64,000 nucleotides of DNA, taken from the NCBI GenBank assembly GCA_920105625.2, contig OV050031.1, positions 128,658,275-128,722,274 of the forward strand. Reading direction: 5' to 3'. The DNA is from Clusia tigrina. Lineage: Eukaryota; Arthropoda; Insecta; Diptera; Clusiidae. The notes under the pieces were generated by a model. The model made no database searches, was not told the origin of the DNA, and was given only the letters and a program-made list of their open reading frames with translations. Positions 33,263 through 44,149 of this stretch are shown piece after piece. Positions within the stretch are counted from its first letter, which is position 1, and every line of letters starts with the position of its first letter. Both the position numbers and the translations under genes were made by a program.

Positions 33263-35941
33263 TTGACGAGTAAGCTGAATAAACTGACTGTGGAGGGAAG
33301 GGTAAGCGGGAAACCGCTCACATTCATTCTGGACACTGGAGTATCGCATTCAATAATCAGAAGTGATCTAGTTGACGGGAGATTGCAGCCATTGAAAGGA
33401 GTTCGATTAACGACTGCGACTGGGGAAGCTGCGCGAGTAACGGGAAAAATAATTGGATCACTTACGTTTGGCAATATGACGATGGAGCACGGCCTCATAG
33501 CTGCAGATATCGTCGACGAGGTTATAATTGGCATCGATTTCTTGCTGAAGCATGGTGTAACACTGGACTTCGAATGACGCCTCCTGAAGTATAACAATAT
33601 GGAACTGGCACTGGAAGTGGGGGACTCTAACGGAGTCAGTATAAGGCGGATTACTGTAAAGCAGCGACACGTTGTCCCACCGAACTCGGAAGTAGTGGTT
33701 TGGGCGGAAGCAATTGGAGATGTTGACTGGAGAAAAGTGTGGTCGGTAGAAGCATTTAAAAATGTACCAATCTCTGGAATTTTGGTTGGAAAAACTCTGG
33801 TCGCTCCGAAAAAAGACGGGAAAATGCCAGTGCAAGTATTGAACCTCACAAGGCACCCCAGGATCATAAAAAAAGGGGAAACGATTGCCCAATGCTCGGA
33901 GGTGTCAATGGTCGGAAATTGCGATTATGGCGGAATGAAGAACCCTCAAGAAAATGATCCGGCAAACGTCTCCGCGATGGAAGCCAGGATACAAGAATGG
34001 ACCGAGAACCTAATGGGAAGCAAAAGAAAGGAAGCACAACTACTCTTGCGGGAACATTCGTCCATTTTCGCGATCGGACCCAGAGATCGTGGCAGGACCA
34101 AGATAACGAAACATCGGATTGATACAGGGAACTCTAAGCCGATTCGGCAGCCGCCAAGGAGAGTACCGCTTGCCAAACGGGACGAGGCAACGAGGATGGT
34201 TGAAGAAATGCATGAAAACAAGGTGATTGAACCATCTGCAAGTCCCTGGAGCTCCCCAATAGTGATGGTTAAAAAGAAAGATGGAAGTACGCGGTTTTCT
34301 GTTGACTACAGGAAGCTTAATGACGTCACCAGGAAGGACAGCTATCCACTCCACAGAATCGAAGACATATTAGACACACTTTCCAGTGCGGAACGGTTTT
34401 CTACGCTGGATCTTCAGAGTGGATATAGGCAAGTGAAGATGGACGAAAGGGACAGGGAAAAAACGGCTTTCAGCGTGGGCCATGGCGTGTGGCAGTTCCT
34501 GGTGATGCCGTTCGGTCTTTGTAACACACCGGCAACTTTTGAGCGTCTGATGGAACGCGTGCTGGGTGGACTCCATGGGAAGATATGTCTGGTGTACATC
34601 GACGATATCATCGTGATGGGTAAAAGCTTTGACGATCACCTGAGGAATCTGCGGACGGTTTTGGAGAGGATAGAAGCGGCCGGCTTAAAGTTGAACGCGA
34701 AGAAGTGCTCTTGGTTTCGGACGGAGGTGAAGTTCCTCGGTCACGTAATTACGGCCAACGGAGTGCGCACTAATGATGACAAGATAAGAGCGGTCAAGGA
34801 ATGGCCGCGACCGACCAATCTGCAGGAACTGCGAAGCTTCGTCGGGCTATGCACGTACTAGCGGCGATTTGTCCCCGCATTCGCGGACATAGCTGGTAGC
34901 CTTCACGAACTGACACGAAAGAACCAGAGATTCGTATGGAATCAGGAGCAGGAATACGCGTTCCGGCTGTTGAAGGAGAAACTCTGTTCAGAACCAATAA
35001 TGTCGTACCCCGTTCCCGGAGAAAAATTTATACTGGATACAGACGCTAGCGGATTTGGTATAGGGAGTGTTCTTTCACAGGTCATCGGCGATGAGGAAAA
35101 GGTGATTGCTTTCTCTAGAAAAACACTGTCCAGGTCGAAGAGAAATTACTGTGTGACGAGGAGGGAGCTTTTGGGGGTAATGGAATCAGTTAGACATTTC
35201 CATAAATATTTGTACGGGCAGAAATTCCAGCTGAAAACTGATCATGCGGCATTGACATGGTTATTGGGATTTAAGAATCCAGAAGGTCAGATTGCGCGCT
35301 GGATCGAACAACTCCAGAGTTATGATTTCTCTATTGAACATCAAAAGGGAAGACAGCATGGCAATGCGAATGCCCTATCACGCCGCCCCTGTGCAGCAGA
35401 GTGCACACATTGCAGTAAATCCGAACATGGCGAAGCGGTGGTAAATGTCCACCGCCTAGGCGTGCTACCTGATGAGAAGTGGTCTCTTGACCAAATACGG
35501 GCTGACAAGAATCATGACGATGATTTAGCGGTCCTGATGACAGCTATGGAGCAGGGCAGAAGGCCAACGTGGGAAGAGATAGCAGGAGAGAGCCCGATAG
35601 CGAAGGCGTACTGGGCACAGTGGCAGAGCTTAACGCTGGAAGACGGTTGTCTACTTCGGATCTGGGAGAGCGCAGATGGCAAGGCCACGCGAAGATTGGT
35701 TATCGTACCCAAGGACAGAATTCCACAGATATTAAAGGCCTATCATGATGACACGAGTGGAGGGCATTTTGGTGTATCAAAGGCGGTCGAGAAAATCAAG
35801 GCGAGGTTTTATTGGATCGGATTCCAGGAGTGGCAGAGTGGGTTCGTACTTGTGATCGTTGCAGCAAGGCGAAGGGACCTCAAACTAGAAGCCGTAGAAA
35901 GATGCACCAGTATAACGTGGGTGCCCCATTTGAGCGGGTAG
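33263..35941 (+). pseudogene. Gyp-B protease, reverse transcriptase, RNase H and integrase start
   Basis: One frame from ATG 33263 to 35941, broken only by two stops (TGA 33575-33577 and TAG 34859-34861). Protease: ILDTGVSHSIIR and IIGIDFLLKHG. RT: FSVDYRKLND, FSTLDLQSGYRQV, MPFGLCNTPATFERLM and VYIDDIIVMGKS. RNase H: LDTDASGFGIGSVLSQ, VTRRELLGVM and KTDHAALTWLL. Integrase zinc region: YHDDTSGGHFG and ARFYWIGF. A frameshift near 35825 then moves the integrase to another frame. It is a nearly preserved polyprotein. Confidence 0.93.
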
Positions 35942-36762
35942 CAATAGAGGTGGCCGGACCGTTTCCTACTAGTGAAGCTGGTAATAGGTTTCTGCTAGTA
36001 GTTGTTGACTACTTCAGCAAGTGGCCGGAAGTCTACGCCATCCCGAATCAGGAAGTTAAGACAGTCGCCGGAGCGTTGATTGAAAACTAGATATCCCGAT
36101 TTGGAGTCCCTTTGGGGCTGCACTCGGATCGAGGTAGAAATTTCGAGTCTAGATTGTTTCAGCAACTATGCGCAATGCTGGGGATAAAAAAACACGCACA
36201 ACGCCGCTTCATCCGCAGTCAGACGGTATGGTCGAGCGTTTTAATCGCAGGATAGTGGAACATCTCCGAAAGGTTGTAGACGGTCATCAGAGCGACTGGG
36301 ATCAGCACATCGCAACGCACTTATTGGCCTATAGATCCGCAGTACACGACGTATTCCCCGGCGAAGGTGCTCTTCGGCTCGGATCTGTCAGCGGATCTAC
36401 AGTTTGGCGTAAATTCTACAGAGCAGCTTGTAGTAGACGAATTCGTAGCTAGAAAACGAGGGGAGTTGGACGAAATCCATCAGCTCGTGAGAGACAGCAC
36501 CCTCCTAAGGAGCAACAAGATGAAAGCAAGGTACGATCTGCGAGCAAACTCCAACGGCTTCGAGGAAGGCGACTTGGTTCTGCTCTACAACCCACAACGG
36601 CAGAAAGGGTTGTCCCCAAAGTTACAAACTCAATGGGAGGGACCATACAGAGTCATAAAAAGGATCAATGACGTGGTGTACAGGATTCGAAAGCACCCAG
36701 GAAACAGAGGGAAACTCAAAGTAGTGCATCTGGACAGATTGTCGGTTTACGGGAGAAGATAA
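35812..36762 (+). pseudogene. Gyp-B integrase, rest
   Basis: The zinc finger ends with RTCDRCSKAKG. The catalytic core reads RVAIEVAGPFP, where the usual first Asp appears as Glu, then LHSDRGRNFES (second D) and DGMVERFNRRI (E). A TAG at 36088-36090 and frameshifts at about 36190 and 36360 break it. The C-terminal GPY/F part has TQWEGPYRVIKRIND and KVVHLDRL and stops at 36760-36762. The polypurine-rich stretch and 3' LTR follow. Confidence 0.88.
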
Positions 36763-36802
36763 ACGTTATTGTTCGGGACGAACAAATCTAGGTGGAAGGT
36801 AG

Positions 36803-37028
36803 TGTTACAAAGTAGCACTTGCTGCCACAGCACAATATGTGTATAAGTAGGCTGTGCAGCAGAAAATATAGTTAAGCATAGTTAAATAGTTTGAAGAAGT
36901 ATTGAAAAAGTAGCTCGACTGGCAGTGGGTTTTATTATCGTAATAAAATCCTATCTTTTCGACTTGTGTTTATTAGTGCTTATTACGCAATCCAGAGGTC
37001 GGACCAAACGGGCCCGAAAAACGTAACA
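36803..37028 (+). repeat. Gyp-B 3' LTR
   Basis: Second copy of the 226-bp LTR, preceded by the purine-rich aggtggaaggtag at about 36790-36802. The ATAT duplication follows. Confidence 0.95.
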
Positions 37029-37032
37029 ATAT

Positions 37033-37366
37033 TATAACAACTATTATTCCAATTTTCCTGTATCAAAGAGAATATGGCAGACAATACAATCCAATTCGTC
37101 TCCAAATCAATGCAAATAAATCAGGACAATGTTCAACTACACCTAGAAATCCCACCAAACCCGCACCTTTGGATAACAACTCATCAAGATACACCAATGT
37201 ATGTAAATGTGACTTCCGACCCCAATATCCCAATTCTGAATTTCATAATATTAATCAGGATACAAATTTAGAATATTACCATGAACACGAATTAGAAAAT
37301 CCATTCAACATAGACGATACTCTAAATTTTCATATATTAGCATCAAAATCTCCCAAAGATATATAG
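37033..37366 (+). pseudogene. Gyp-C gag, last part
   Basis: The frame reads RQYNPIRLQINANKS, KCDFRPQYPN and ENPFNIDDTLNFHIL and stops at TAG 37364-37366. It is Asn/Pro/Tyr-rich without a zinc knuckle, like the C-terminus of 17.6-type Gag. The sequence before Gyp-B continues directly here. Confidence 0.65.
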
Positions 37367-37414
37367 ATGGGAATAAGTACGGCTCTATGGTACCATTCAT
37401 CCATATCTCACCAC

Positions 37415-37881
37415 TATCGGGGACCGTATTTGTTGTCCACGGGAGCGTCCTTTCGCTGCTTGTCCTGGGCGCGCATGTTCCTGTAAACCACTCTTTGAAA
37501 TGAAACACTACATTACTTTCAGATTCAAAATAACAAGAAACTTTATTCTTAAAATACTAGTTCTTATATACTATTTACAAAGAACAATTACAGTCTACGT
37601 AGTGTTTTTTCTGGTGTTCCAGTTACACAATTGTTGTTTGGTGTCAGTTGCTCAAGCCAACTGACCTACTGGAAGTAAAAGTGTCGTCGGTGCATTCTAA
37701 ATGCCCCTCGTCAGCTTGACTGTGGAACTGTGACACCCTAAAAGTTTAGATCATAATTAATACATAAATACTATTCATTTACAACATTTGCATCCTAAAA
37801 ATATGTGCTCTCTTAATGAATTTAATAGGAGCCGGTGCTTTGATCAACTACGCGTAGGTAGCTTGATTCTAACTCACAACA
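37415..37881 (-). mobile_element. Solo LTR of the Gyp-A family
   Basis: 467 bp aligned end to end with the Gyp-A LTR at 18491-18973: the same TGTTGTGAGTTAG start on the minus strand, the shared block cttaaaatactagttcttat, and others. Flanked by CCAC on both sides (37411-37414 and 37882-37885), a 4-bp duplication. No internal sequence is present, so it arose by LTR-LTR recombination. Confidence 0.88.
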
Positions 37882-37951
37882 CCACCCTTCGGTCATCCAT
37901 TAAGATGTCTTATAGACACTGATACATCTTCTTCATTCATAAATCCCGAAT

Positions 37952-38302
37952 TTGTTCTGCCCGAAAACCTCATGGGATGCCAACCTATTCAATAACCCAA
38001 TATTAAGTAAACATACACTGAATAAAAAAACAATAATGCCAACATTTATAAACTTTAATGATCCAGGTCAATTTGAGTTCTTGATATTTAAATTTCATAA
38101 TTATTTTGATGGGCTATTGGGATGCGACATATTAGAAAAATTAAATGCATATATTGACTTACAAAATCATAAACTAATAACATCCAAAGCCACAATTTGC
38201 ATCGAAATAAAACCAAAAATAACTTCAAAACTGTGTATTCTACCAGCACAATCCACTAACATCTTCATACTTCCGATGGATATAAGGTATGTAGATATTT
38301 AA
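37952..38302 (+). pseudogene. Gyp-C protease region
   Basis: FDGLLGCDILEKLNAYIDL then NHKLITSKATICI matches the region after the active site of retropepsins in 17.6-like pol. The D(S/T)G active site itself is not readable just upstream, where stops crowd. It stops at 38300-38302. Confidence 0.65.
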
Positions 38303-39170
38303 GTTAGATGCAGAAATATTTCCTCCGATTTGGAAATCTCTGAAGGCATCTATGCCACACACAATTGGCATAGTAACATTGAAGTTGTTAACAAATCCGA
38401 ACCTATATGATTCAACAGAATATATAGAGGATAATAGTTTTGACTGAAGATATCAGGCAGTGGAAAGTAAAATAGACATTAAAAGCTTACTACGAATAAA
38501 CCACTTGAACGAAGAGGAATAAAATAGTCTCATTAAACTATGTAAACAGTATGACAATATTTTTTATAGGGACAATCAAACCTTGACTTTTACCAATAAA
38601 ATCTAGCATGCCATTCCAATCACTGATGAAATCCCCATATCGGTACCCATACATCCATATGGAAGAAATTCAAACCCAACATGTTAAATAAAGCCAAATT
38701 ACTCTCCATGGAGCACCCAATGGATTGTTCCAAAAAAAAACAAGGCGCAAGTGGGAATAAAAATGCAGGCACGTCAATGATTACCGGAATCTGAACGAGA
38801 AAAAAAGCCGACAGGTACCCATTACCCAACAAAAACGAAATCCCTGATAAGTTAGAGATATGCATATACTTTTCTACATTCGATCTGGCTAGCTGTTTCC
38901 ATAAAATCGAGATGGATAACAGACAGCGTGCACGGGGGCCGGAGGACACTACGAATACATTCGTATGCCCTTCGGACTAAGGAACGCTCCATCAACCATT
39001 CAGCGGGTTATGGATAGCGATCTCGCAGGGAGATCTTGTAGGACGAATATGCCTAGTTTACATGGATGACATCATTATTATCTCAACGTCCCTTCAGAAA
39101 CATCTCGAAACCATTAAATCAGTATTTGACAAACACAGACATCAATTTTAAGTTATCAAATTTAAAAATA
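38303..39170 (+). pseudogene. Gyp-C reverse transcriptase scraps
   Basis: Only short blocks are readable through many stops and indels: [18 protein letters not shown] near 38945 and [15 protein letters not shown] near 39055. These are the RT pocket and the catalytic box. The rest is decayed. Confidence 0.7.
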
Positions 39171-39450
39171 AAAAAAAAATAAAAAAAATTTAACTGGACA
39201 AATCAGAGCTCCTCAAGATAGAAATAGCATTCCTATACTCGTACTTTCATATGTAGTATCCATAGGAATAAAACCAAAACCCAACGAAGATTCATTCTAT
39301 TAAAAATTTTCCGATTCAAAAAACACCTAAGAAAAAAAGTAATTTCTAGGTTTATTTGGTAACTTCGGAAGTTTATCAAAGACTTTGCAAAATGGTAAAA
39401 CCCGTAATGGAATGTCTCAAAAAGGGTAGCACAATTATTTTAAACGAGAG

Positions 39451-39900
39451 ATATGGCAACACCTTCGAAACATATTGACAAACGACCCATTATACAAATA
39501 CCCAAATTTACAAAACCATTCGTACTGACTACGAACGCAAGTAACTTTGCCATTGCAGCAATACTCTCACAAGGCCCAATAGGTAGTGATAGGCAAAACT
39601 GTTATGACAGTCGCACGTTATGCGACTCGGGAAAATATTATTCAAGTTCGAAAAGGAACTCCTCGCGATTGTGTGGGCTACCAAATATTTACGTCCATAC
39701 CTGTGTATGGAGGAAATCTTAAATCGTAACAGACCATCGCCCTTTGACGTGGATTATGAGCCTCAAGGATCCTAACTCCAAACTAATAAGATGGAGGTTA
39801 AAAATCGAACAATTCGATTATAAAATAATCTATAAAAAAATGAAAAGAATATCACCAATGTAGACGCCTTAAGTAGAATCGGACTAAACAACAGCGAACT
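39451..39900 (+). pseudogene. Gyp-C RNase H
   Basis: KFTKPFVLTTNASNFAIAA has Asn where the first catalytic Asp (TDAS) should be. Further blocks in other frames: LLAIVWATKY, VTDHRPLTW, MSLKDPNSK, NVDAL and SRIG. This is the gypsy-type RNase H and connection region. Confidence 0.75.
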
Positions 39901-40210
39901 GACAAATAACCACCATATAGACATCAATGCAAATGACAATATTCCAATCCAAGGTACCTCGTATTCCACAATACATTCCACAACAGACAACTTAGATGAC
40001 GGAATTCCGATTTCTGCAAAATACTTAAATGAATTGCAGCTCATAATAAAAATACCAGACAAAACTCTGGAAATGTCTATGGAAAACCCTTTCAGAAATA
40101 AATTAAGGCGCACTTTAGGAAAACAAACAGTCACAGATAATACAATAATTGATATTTTTAAAAAAATGATGAAGATGACGAAATATTCACAAAAGTACAA
40201 AATTTATATA

Positions 40211-41131
40211 GGGTGTTTTTTTTAGACGTGTGGTTTTCAATCTGGCAACACTTTTTTCGGAGTTGGCCTTTTTAACAGCTCTCACTTGATTTATGCTCAG
40301 TTTGGTTTGCCATTTCAAAGAATTGAAGCCGAACGACTATCAAGCGCGTCGCAGGTTGAGTGAATGGGCCCAAAACGAGATGGCCGTCGATCCCGATTTT
40401 CACAATAAAATTTTTTTCAGCGATGATGCTCACTTTTGGTTGAATGGGTACATTAATAAGCAAAATTGTCGCATTTAGAGTGACGATAATCCACAAACCA
40501 TTGTTGAGATACCGTTACATCCTCAAAAAGTCACTGTTTGGTGTGCTCTATGGGCAGAGGGAATCATTTTTCCATATTTCTTCAAAAATAAAGCCGGCCA
40601 TACTGTTACAGTCAATGGGGAACGCTATAGAGCCATGATTAATTACTCTTTCGTGCCTTAATTGGAGGATGTTGATGTGGACGACCTTTGGTTCCAACAA
40701 GACGGCGCTACATGCCATACAGCCAACGAAACAATTAATTTATTGAAGGAAACATGATCGCATTATCTCGCGTCGTGGGACTGTGGCGTGGTCTCCAGGA
40801 TCATGCGATTTAACACCGCTGGGCTATTTTTTGTGGGGTTATGTGAAGTCGCTTGTCTACGCAGATAATCCCGAGACGATTGACGCTTTGGAAGAGAATA
40901 TTCGGCGCGTTATTCCTGACATACGGCCCCAATTGCTGCAAAGAGTGGTCGAAAATTGGGCCTCTCGGCTGGAATTTATTCTAGGCAGCCGCGGCGGCTA
41001 CTTGCCCGAAATCATTTTTAAAACATAATGGCAAACCCTTATCTTTATAATAAAGCTAAATTCTTGGCCATAACATTAAATTATATGCCTTTTATTTCTG
41101 CTTGAAAACCACACGTCTAAAAAAAACACCC
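40211..41131 (+). mobile_element. Deleted Tc1/mariner-superfamily element Mar-H
   Basis: Perfect 30-bp terminal inverted repeats starting GGGTGTTTTTTTTAGACGTG, flanked by TA on both sides. 921 bp long. The transposase lacks its N-terminal DNA-binding part, so the copy is non-autonomous. Confidence 0.93.
40293..41028 (+). pseudogene. Mar-H transposase, N-terminally deleted
   Basis: Catalytic residues: FFSDDAHFWLNG (first D), WFQQDGATCHTA (second D) and CDLTPLGYFLWGYVKS (third D), giving a DDD triad of the mariner type with a long second spacer of about 36-37. It ends GGYLPEIIFKT. Stops occur after NCRI, in the VPxLEDV block and near LLKET. About 100 residues of the paired-like helix-turn-helix region are missing compared with the family. 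Confidence 0.85.
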
Positions 41132-41133
41132 TA

Positions 41134-41985
41134 TGCTAAAAATTTTTCTCACATAGTAAACTATTTCGACCAATACGTTGCACAGAAATTTTTACGGATG
41201 TTATAAATGACGACGACTATGAAGTTTGCTGCAGGATACGATCTTCACTCAAGAAATAGATAACATGTCCTAGAATATATGTCTTTTCGGAATACCCAAA
41301 AATGTAGTATCTTACCAGGGATCAGAATTCAACTCTAACATATTCAAATATTTTTGTAGACAGTTTAACATAGCCCTCCATTTTACTTCTTTTCAACAGA
41401 CATCTAGCAATGCATCACTAGAAAGGTTGAATTCGACTATAACAGAAATATATAGTATTATCCTTTCCAAAAGAAGAGAAAATAAGCTCAATACTAACCA
41501 CAATTATATGTTTTCCGAAACATTAATCACTTATAATAACGCCATCCACAAAAAATATTACTCCTTACGAACTATTCTTTGGTATACCATAAAACACACT
41601 TTTTGGGAAGACATCTACATTGCACCAGCTCAACTATCAGAAGTCCAAGCAGCAATAGAAATAGTAACGTTCGAAATAAAGAGAATACAACTTCGAACAA
41701 CAAGAGAAAATCAAGACAATATATTTTGAATTACAAAAGCATAACTATTTCTTTTTGGAAGCCTCTTTGGAACAGTTATTATCATATCCTACCTAACAAC
41801 AACAAAGCAACATACATAACTCAGAACCCGACTCCAATAGTAGTAGCCGGATGTAAACCGACCTACAACAAATACAACAAGCTGCACCAGGTTCGGACTT
41901 TCAAAACATTTAGCGGTCAATGCATTCGAACCATTTAGCGGCCAATGGCTCTAGAAAACGCAATGTCAGCACTCTTATTATATGC
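41134..41985 (+). pseudogene. Gyp-C integrase end and 3' part
   Basis: EYQGSEFNSNI-like and LERLNSTITEIYS are the last integrase blocks, with FSETLITYNNAIH and FEIKRIQLRTTREN after. At 41745-41800 one frame gives FLFGSLFGTVIIISYL, a hydrophobic span that could be an envelope transmembrane remnant. 41805-41985 matches 24355-24540. The frame is broken in several places. No complete env is seen. Confidence 0.6.
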
Positions 41986-44149
41986 TAAAACCCACGGCAA
42001 ATAATAGCACAACACCTTTATATTTGTAAATAATTGGACACCATATTTTGTATGCATATGTATTATGTATAACACAATTGTACTTAGAATAGAAGTTAAC
42101 GAGTTATAATTAACATATTAAGAATTTGGCATTGATGTCCCAAAATTAAAGACGAATGAGGACGACAAGAGGCTTAGGTCCAGCGTGATAGTTGGCAATA
42201 TTCAAGTGACGTACGAGAAAGTCGATAAAGAGGCATTTACTAGATAGTAGAGCTGGATGCACATCAGGCAATGATGACAGCTCTAGACGAACACCAACCT
42301 TCAGACAGATTCAGCAGATTGAATCCGCAGGTATCGATTTGAGATATTTGAGCGCGGCTTGGAGCATCTACGACCTTGTTGATTCGACGAATATCTTCTT
42401 CACATAGGAAGCACCAAAGTGCCGTTTAAGTTTCTTGCGAGGACAGTGACTCTGAATCGCTGATGTGATTTGTTAACTTTTGATGAAAACGTAGCATCGA
42501 GCCGATTTGCACGTAAAGAAGTCATGTGTGAGCTAGATTTTGATATGCTATTGATGATATGATTATATTTCTTTACGACGAAGAATTCAGCCTTTCGCCT
42601 TTCCTTGTTGACTTCTTCCATGTCCGGATCAGAGTCAGTAGTCTCTAGCAAGTAATTTTGAGGGCGCAACAAATAAAATGGGCATGTTTATCAAATTGAG
42701 TCGACGAGCTCTTGCACTGTGTAGGCTCTAGATAATATCTCGAATATTTGATTGCCCACAAGCATTGATAATCCCTTTTTTTATATAGTCATGTTTATTT
42801 ATTGAATCTTGTTACGATCAGCTGGCGGCTACCTTATTTGGTACATCAGATGGCTGTTCGGTTTAATGTCTGCATACTCCGGTTGGTGCTCTCTCTCTCT
42901 ATATATGTATATGTATATGGGAGAGATTTTATATCATCACTTTTTGTTTACTTTTTTTTGGTGCGAGAAAGCTCAGGTTGAGTGGAGGGGAACTTTTAAT
43001 ACGCGAGAGCTGGTCTAATATGGGCTGGGTGCATGTGTGGGTGGATCGAGTGTTAGTGTTGGGTAAATACGTGAGTGCGAGTTGGTCGGGAAAAGGAGAA
43101 GAAAAAGAAAAGTGATGAGAGGTTAGTAGCTGTCCTTGAAATGGTTGGTTGACCCACAAAGCGCTGCTGTTGCCAGGGGGTATGCTTAGTGGGTGGGAGA
43201 AAGACGGACGCACAGTTTGTGGATAGGATAGTGAAAATATTCAAGTTTGTGGATAGGATAGTGAAAATATTCAGGTGTCAGAGGGAGAGAGCTGGGAGTT
43301 GAAGTACCGGAGAAGACTGATTTTGGAAGTCAATGGTTAATGCGGACAATTTTTGAGAAGGAGTCAGATTCTGCATGGCAAGAAGGAAAGTAAAATTTAC
43401 AGTCGCTGTCGTTCGATTCGTCTATCTTCATCTAAATCAAGTGCAATTTTTTTTGTGAGAATTTCTGTGCTATTGTCGTGTTGAAAACGCCGGAATACGA
43501 TATTTTAATAAATTAATTCCGATTTACTTTCATTGTCGTCGAATTAGAAAAGTAAAAAAGTGGTTTCGACTTTGTATAAAAAGTGTAATAATATCGCATA
43601 GAAAGGTGAATTGCATCGGGACATCAATTTTTCAAATTTTTCCCGATTATAAGGGAAGTAAATGGATACGGATCGACCGCTGAAGACCAGACTCCTCCTA
43701 CCCAGAGCGACAAAGATAAGCATAAGTTCCTAAATATAAGTAGGAGTAGAATGTTTAAATTAATTTAAATCGTGAGTGTAATACGGTCTCAACAGAGCGT
43801 GGCGAGGGCACGCTCGGTAAGGATAGCCTATACTGGTCGAGGGAGCTCCTAAGAGTAGATAGTGGTAGAGCGAAAGCGGGGTTTGAGTTAGTCCTTGTTG
43901 CCTGAATTAGGCAGCCTATACGCAGCTTAGTGGAGGCCGTAGTAATTGTCCATGTATGTGTGTGTTTGTATCTTAACAACTAATATAAAAATATGTTCCT
44001 CTTCAGAGGTCCGAACATATCAGAATTATTCAGAGTATTAATATTATTCAAATTACATTTGGAGTTATTTTAAAAACCAATTCAAGCATTTACACAAAAT
44101 TTAATTATAATTATAATTACAATAAATTCATGGTAGTTTACCGCATATC
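41986..44149. other. Unassigned 2.1-kb region
   Basis: No recognisable gene. A 90-codon minus-strand frame at 42400-42672 has no known domain. 42880-43120 is G-rich on the plus strand. The 43775-43960 block has balanced composition but no long frame. A 30-bp tandem repeat is listed separately. Confidence 0.4.
43214..43273. repeat. Exact 30-bp tandem duplication
   Basis: Unit AGTTTGTGGATAGGATAGTG plus AAAATATTCA, twice head to tail with no mismatch. A recent local duplication. Confidence 0.95.

Larger units (their letters stand above)
31666..37028 (+). mobile_element. Ty3/gypsy retrotransposon Gyp-B, nearly complete, inserted in Gyp-C gag
   Basis: Two 226-bp LTRs (31666-31891 and 36803-37028) differ at 4 positions. 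A 4-bp duplication ATAT flanks the element (31662-31665 and 37029-37032). It has a tRNA-Leu primer site, gag with a SAP-like motif, protease, reverse transcriptase, RNase H, integrase and a polypurine tract. There is no env. A few stops and frameshifts inactivate it. It is the youngest complete element in the window by appearance. Confidence 0.93.
31077..41985 (+). mobile_element. 17.6/297-like Ty3/gypsy element Gyp-C, decayed and interrupted
   Basis: Plus-strand remains in element order: gag (31100-31665 and 37033-37366), protease region, RT scraps, RNase H, integrase and a 3' part. Three later insertions lie in it: Gyp-B, a solo LTR and Mar-H. The 5' LTR and gag start are missing, cut at the palindrome edge. 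The RNase H and integrase wording is closest to the 17.6/297/Tom group as I remember it. Confidence 0.75.

Noticed and set aside
43640..43720. Short ATG frame (MDTDRPLKTRLLL) as a gene start
   Set aside because: Only about 23 codons, no recognised domain and no continuation.
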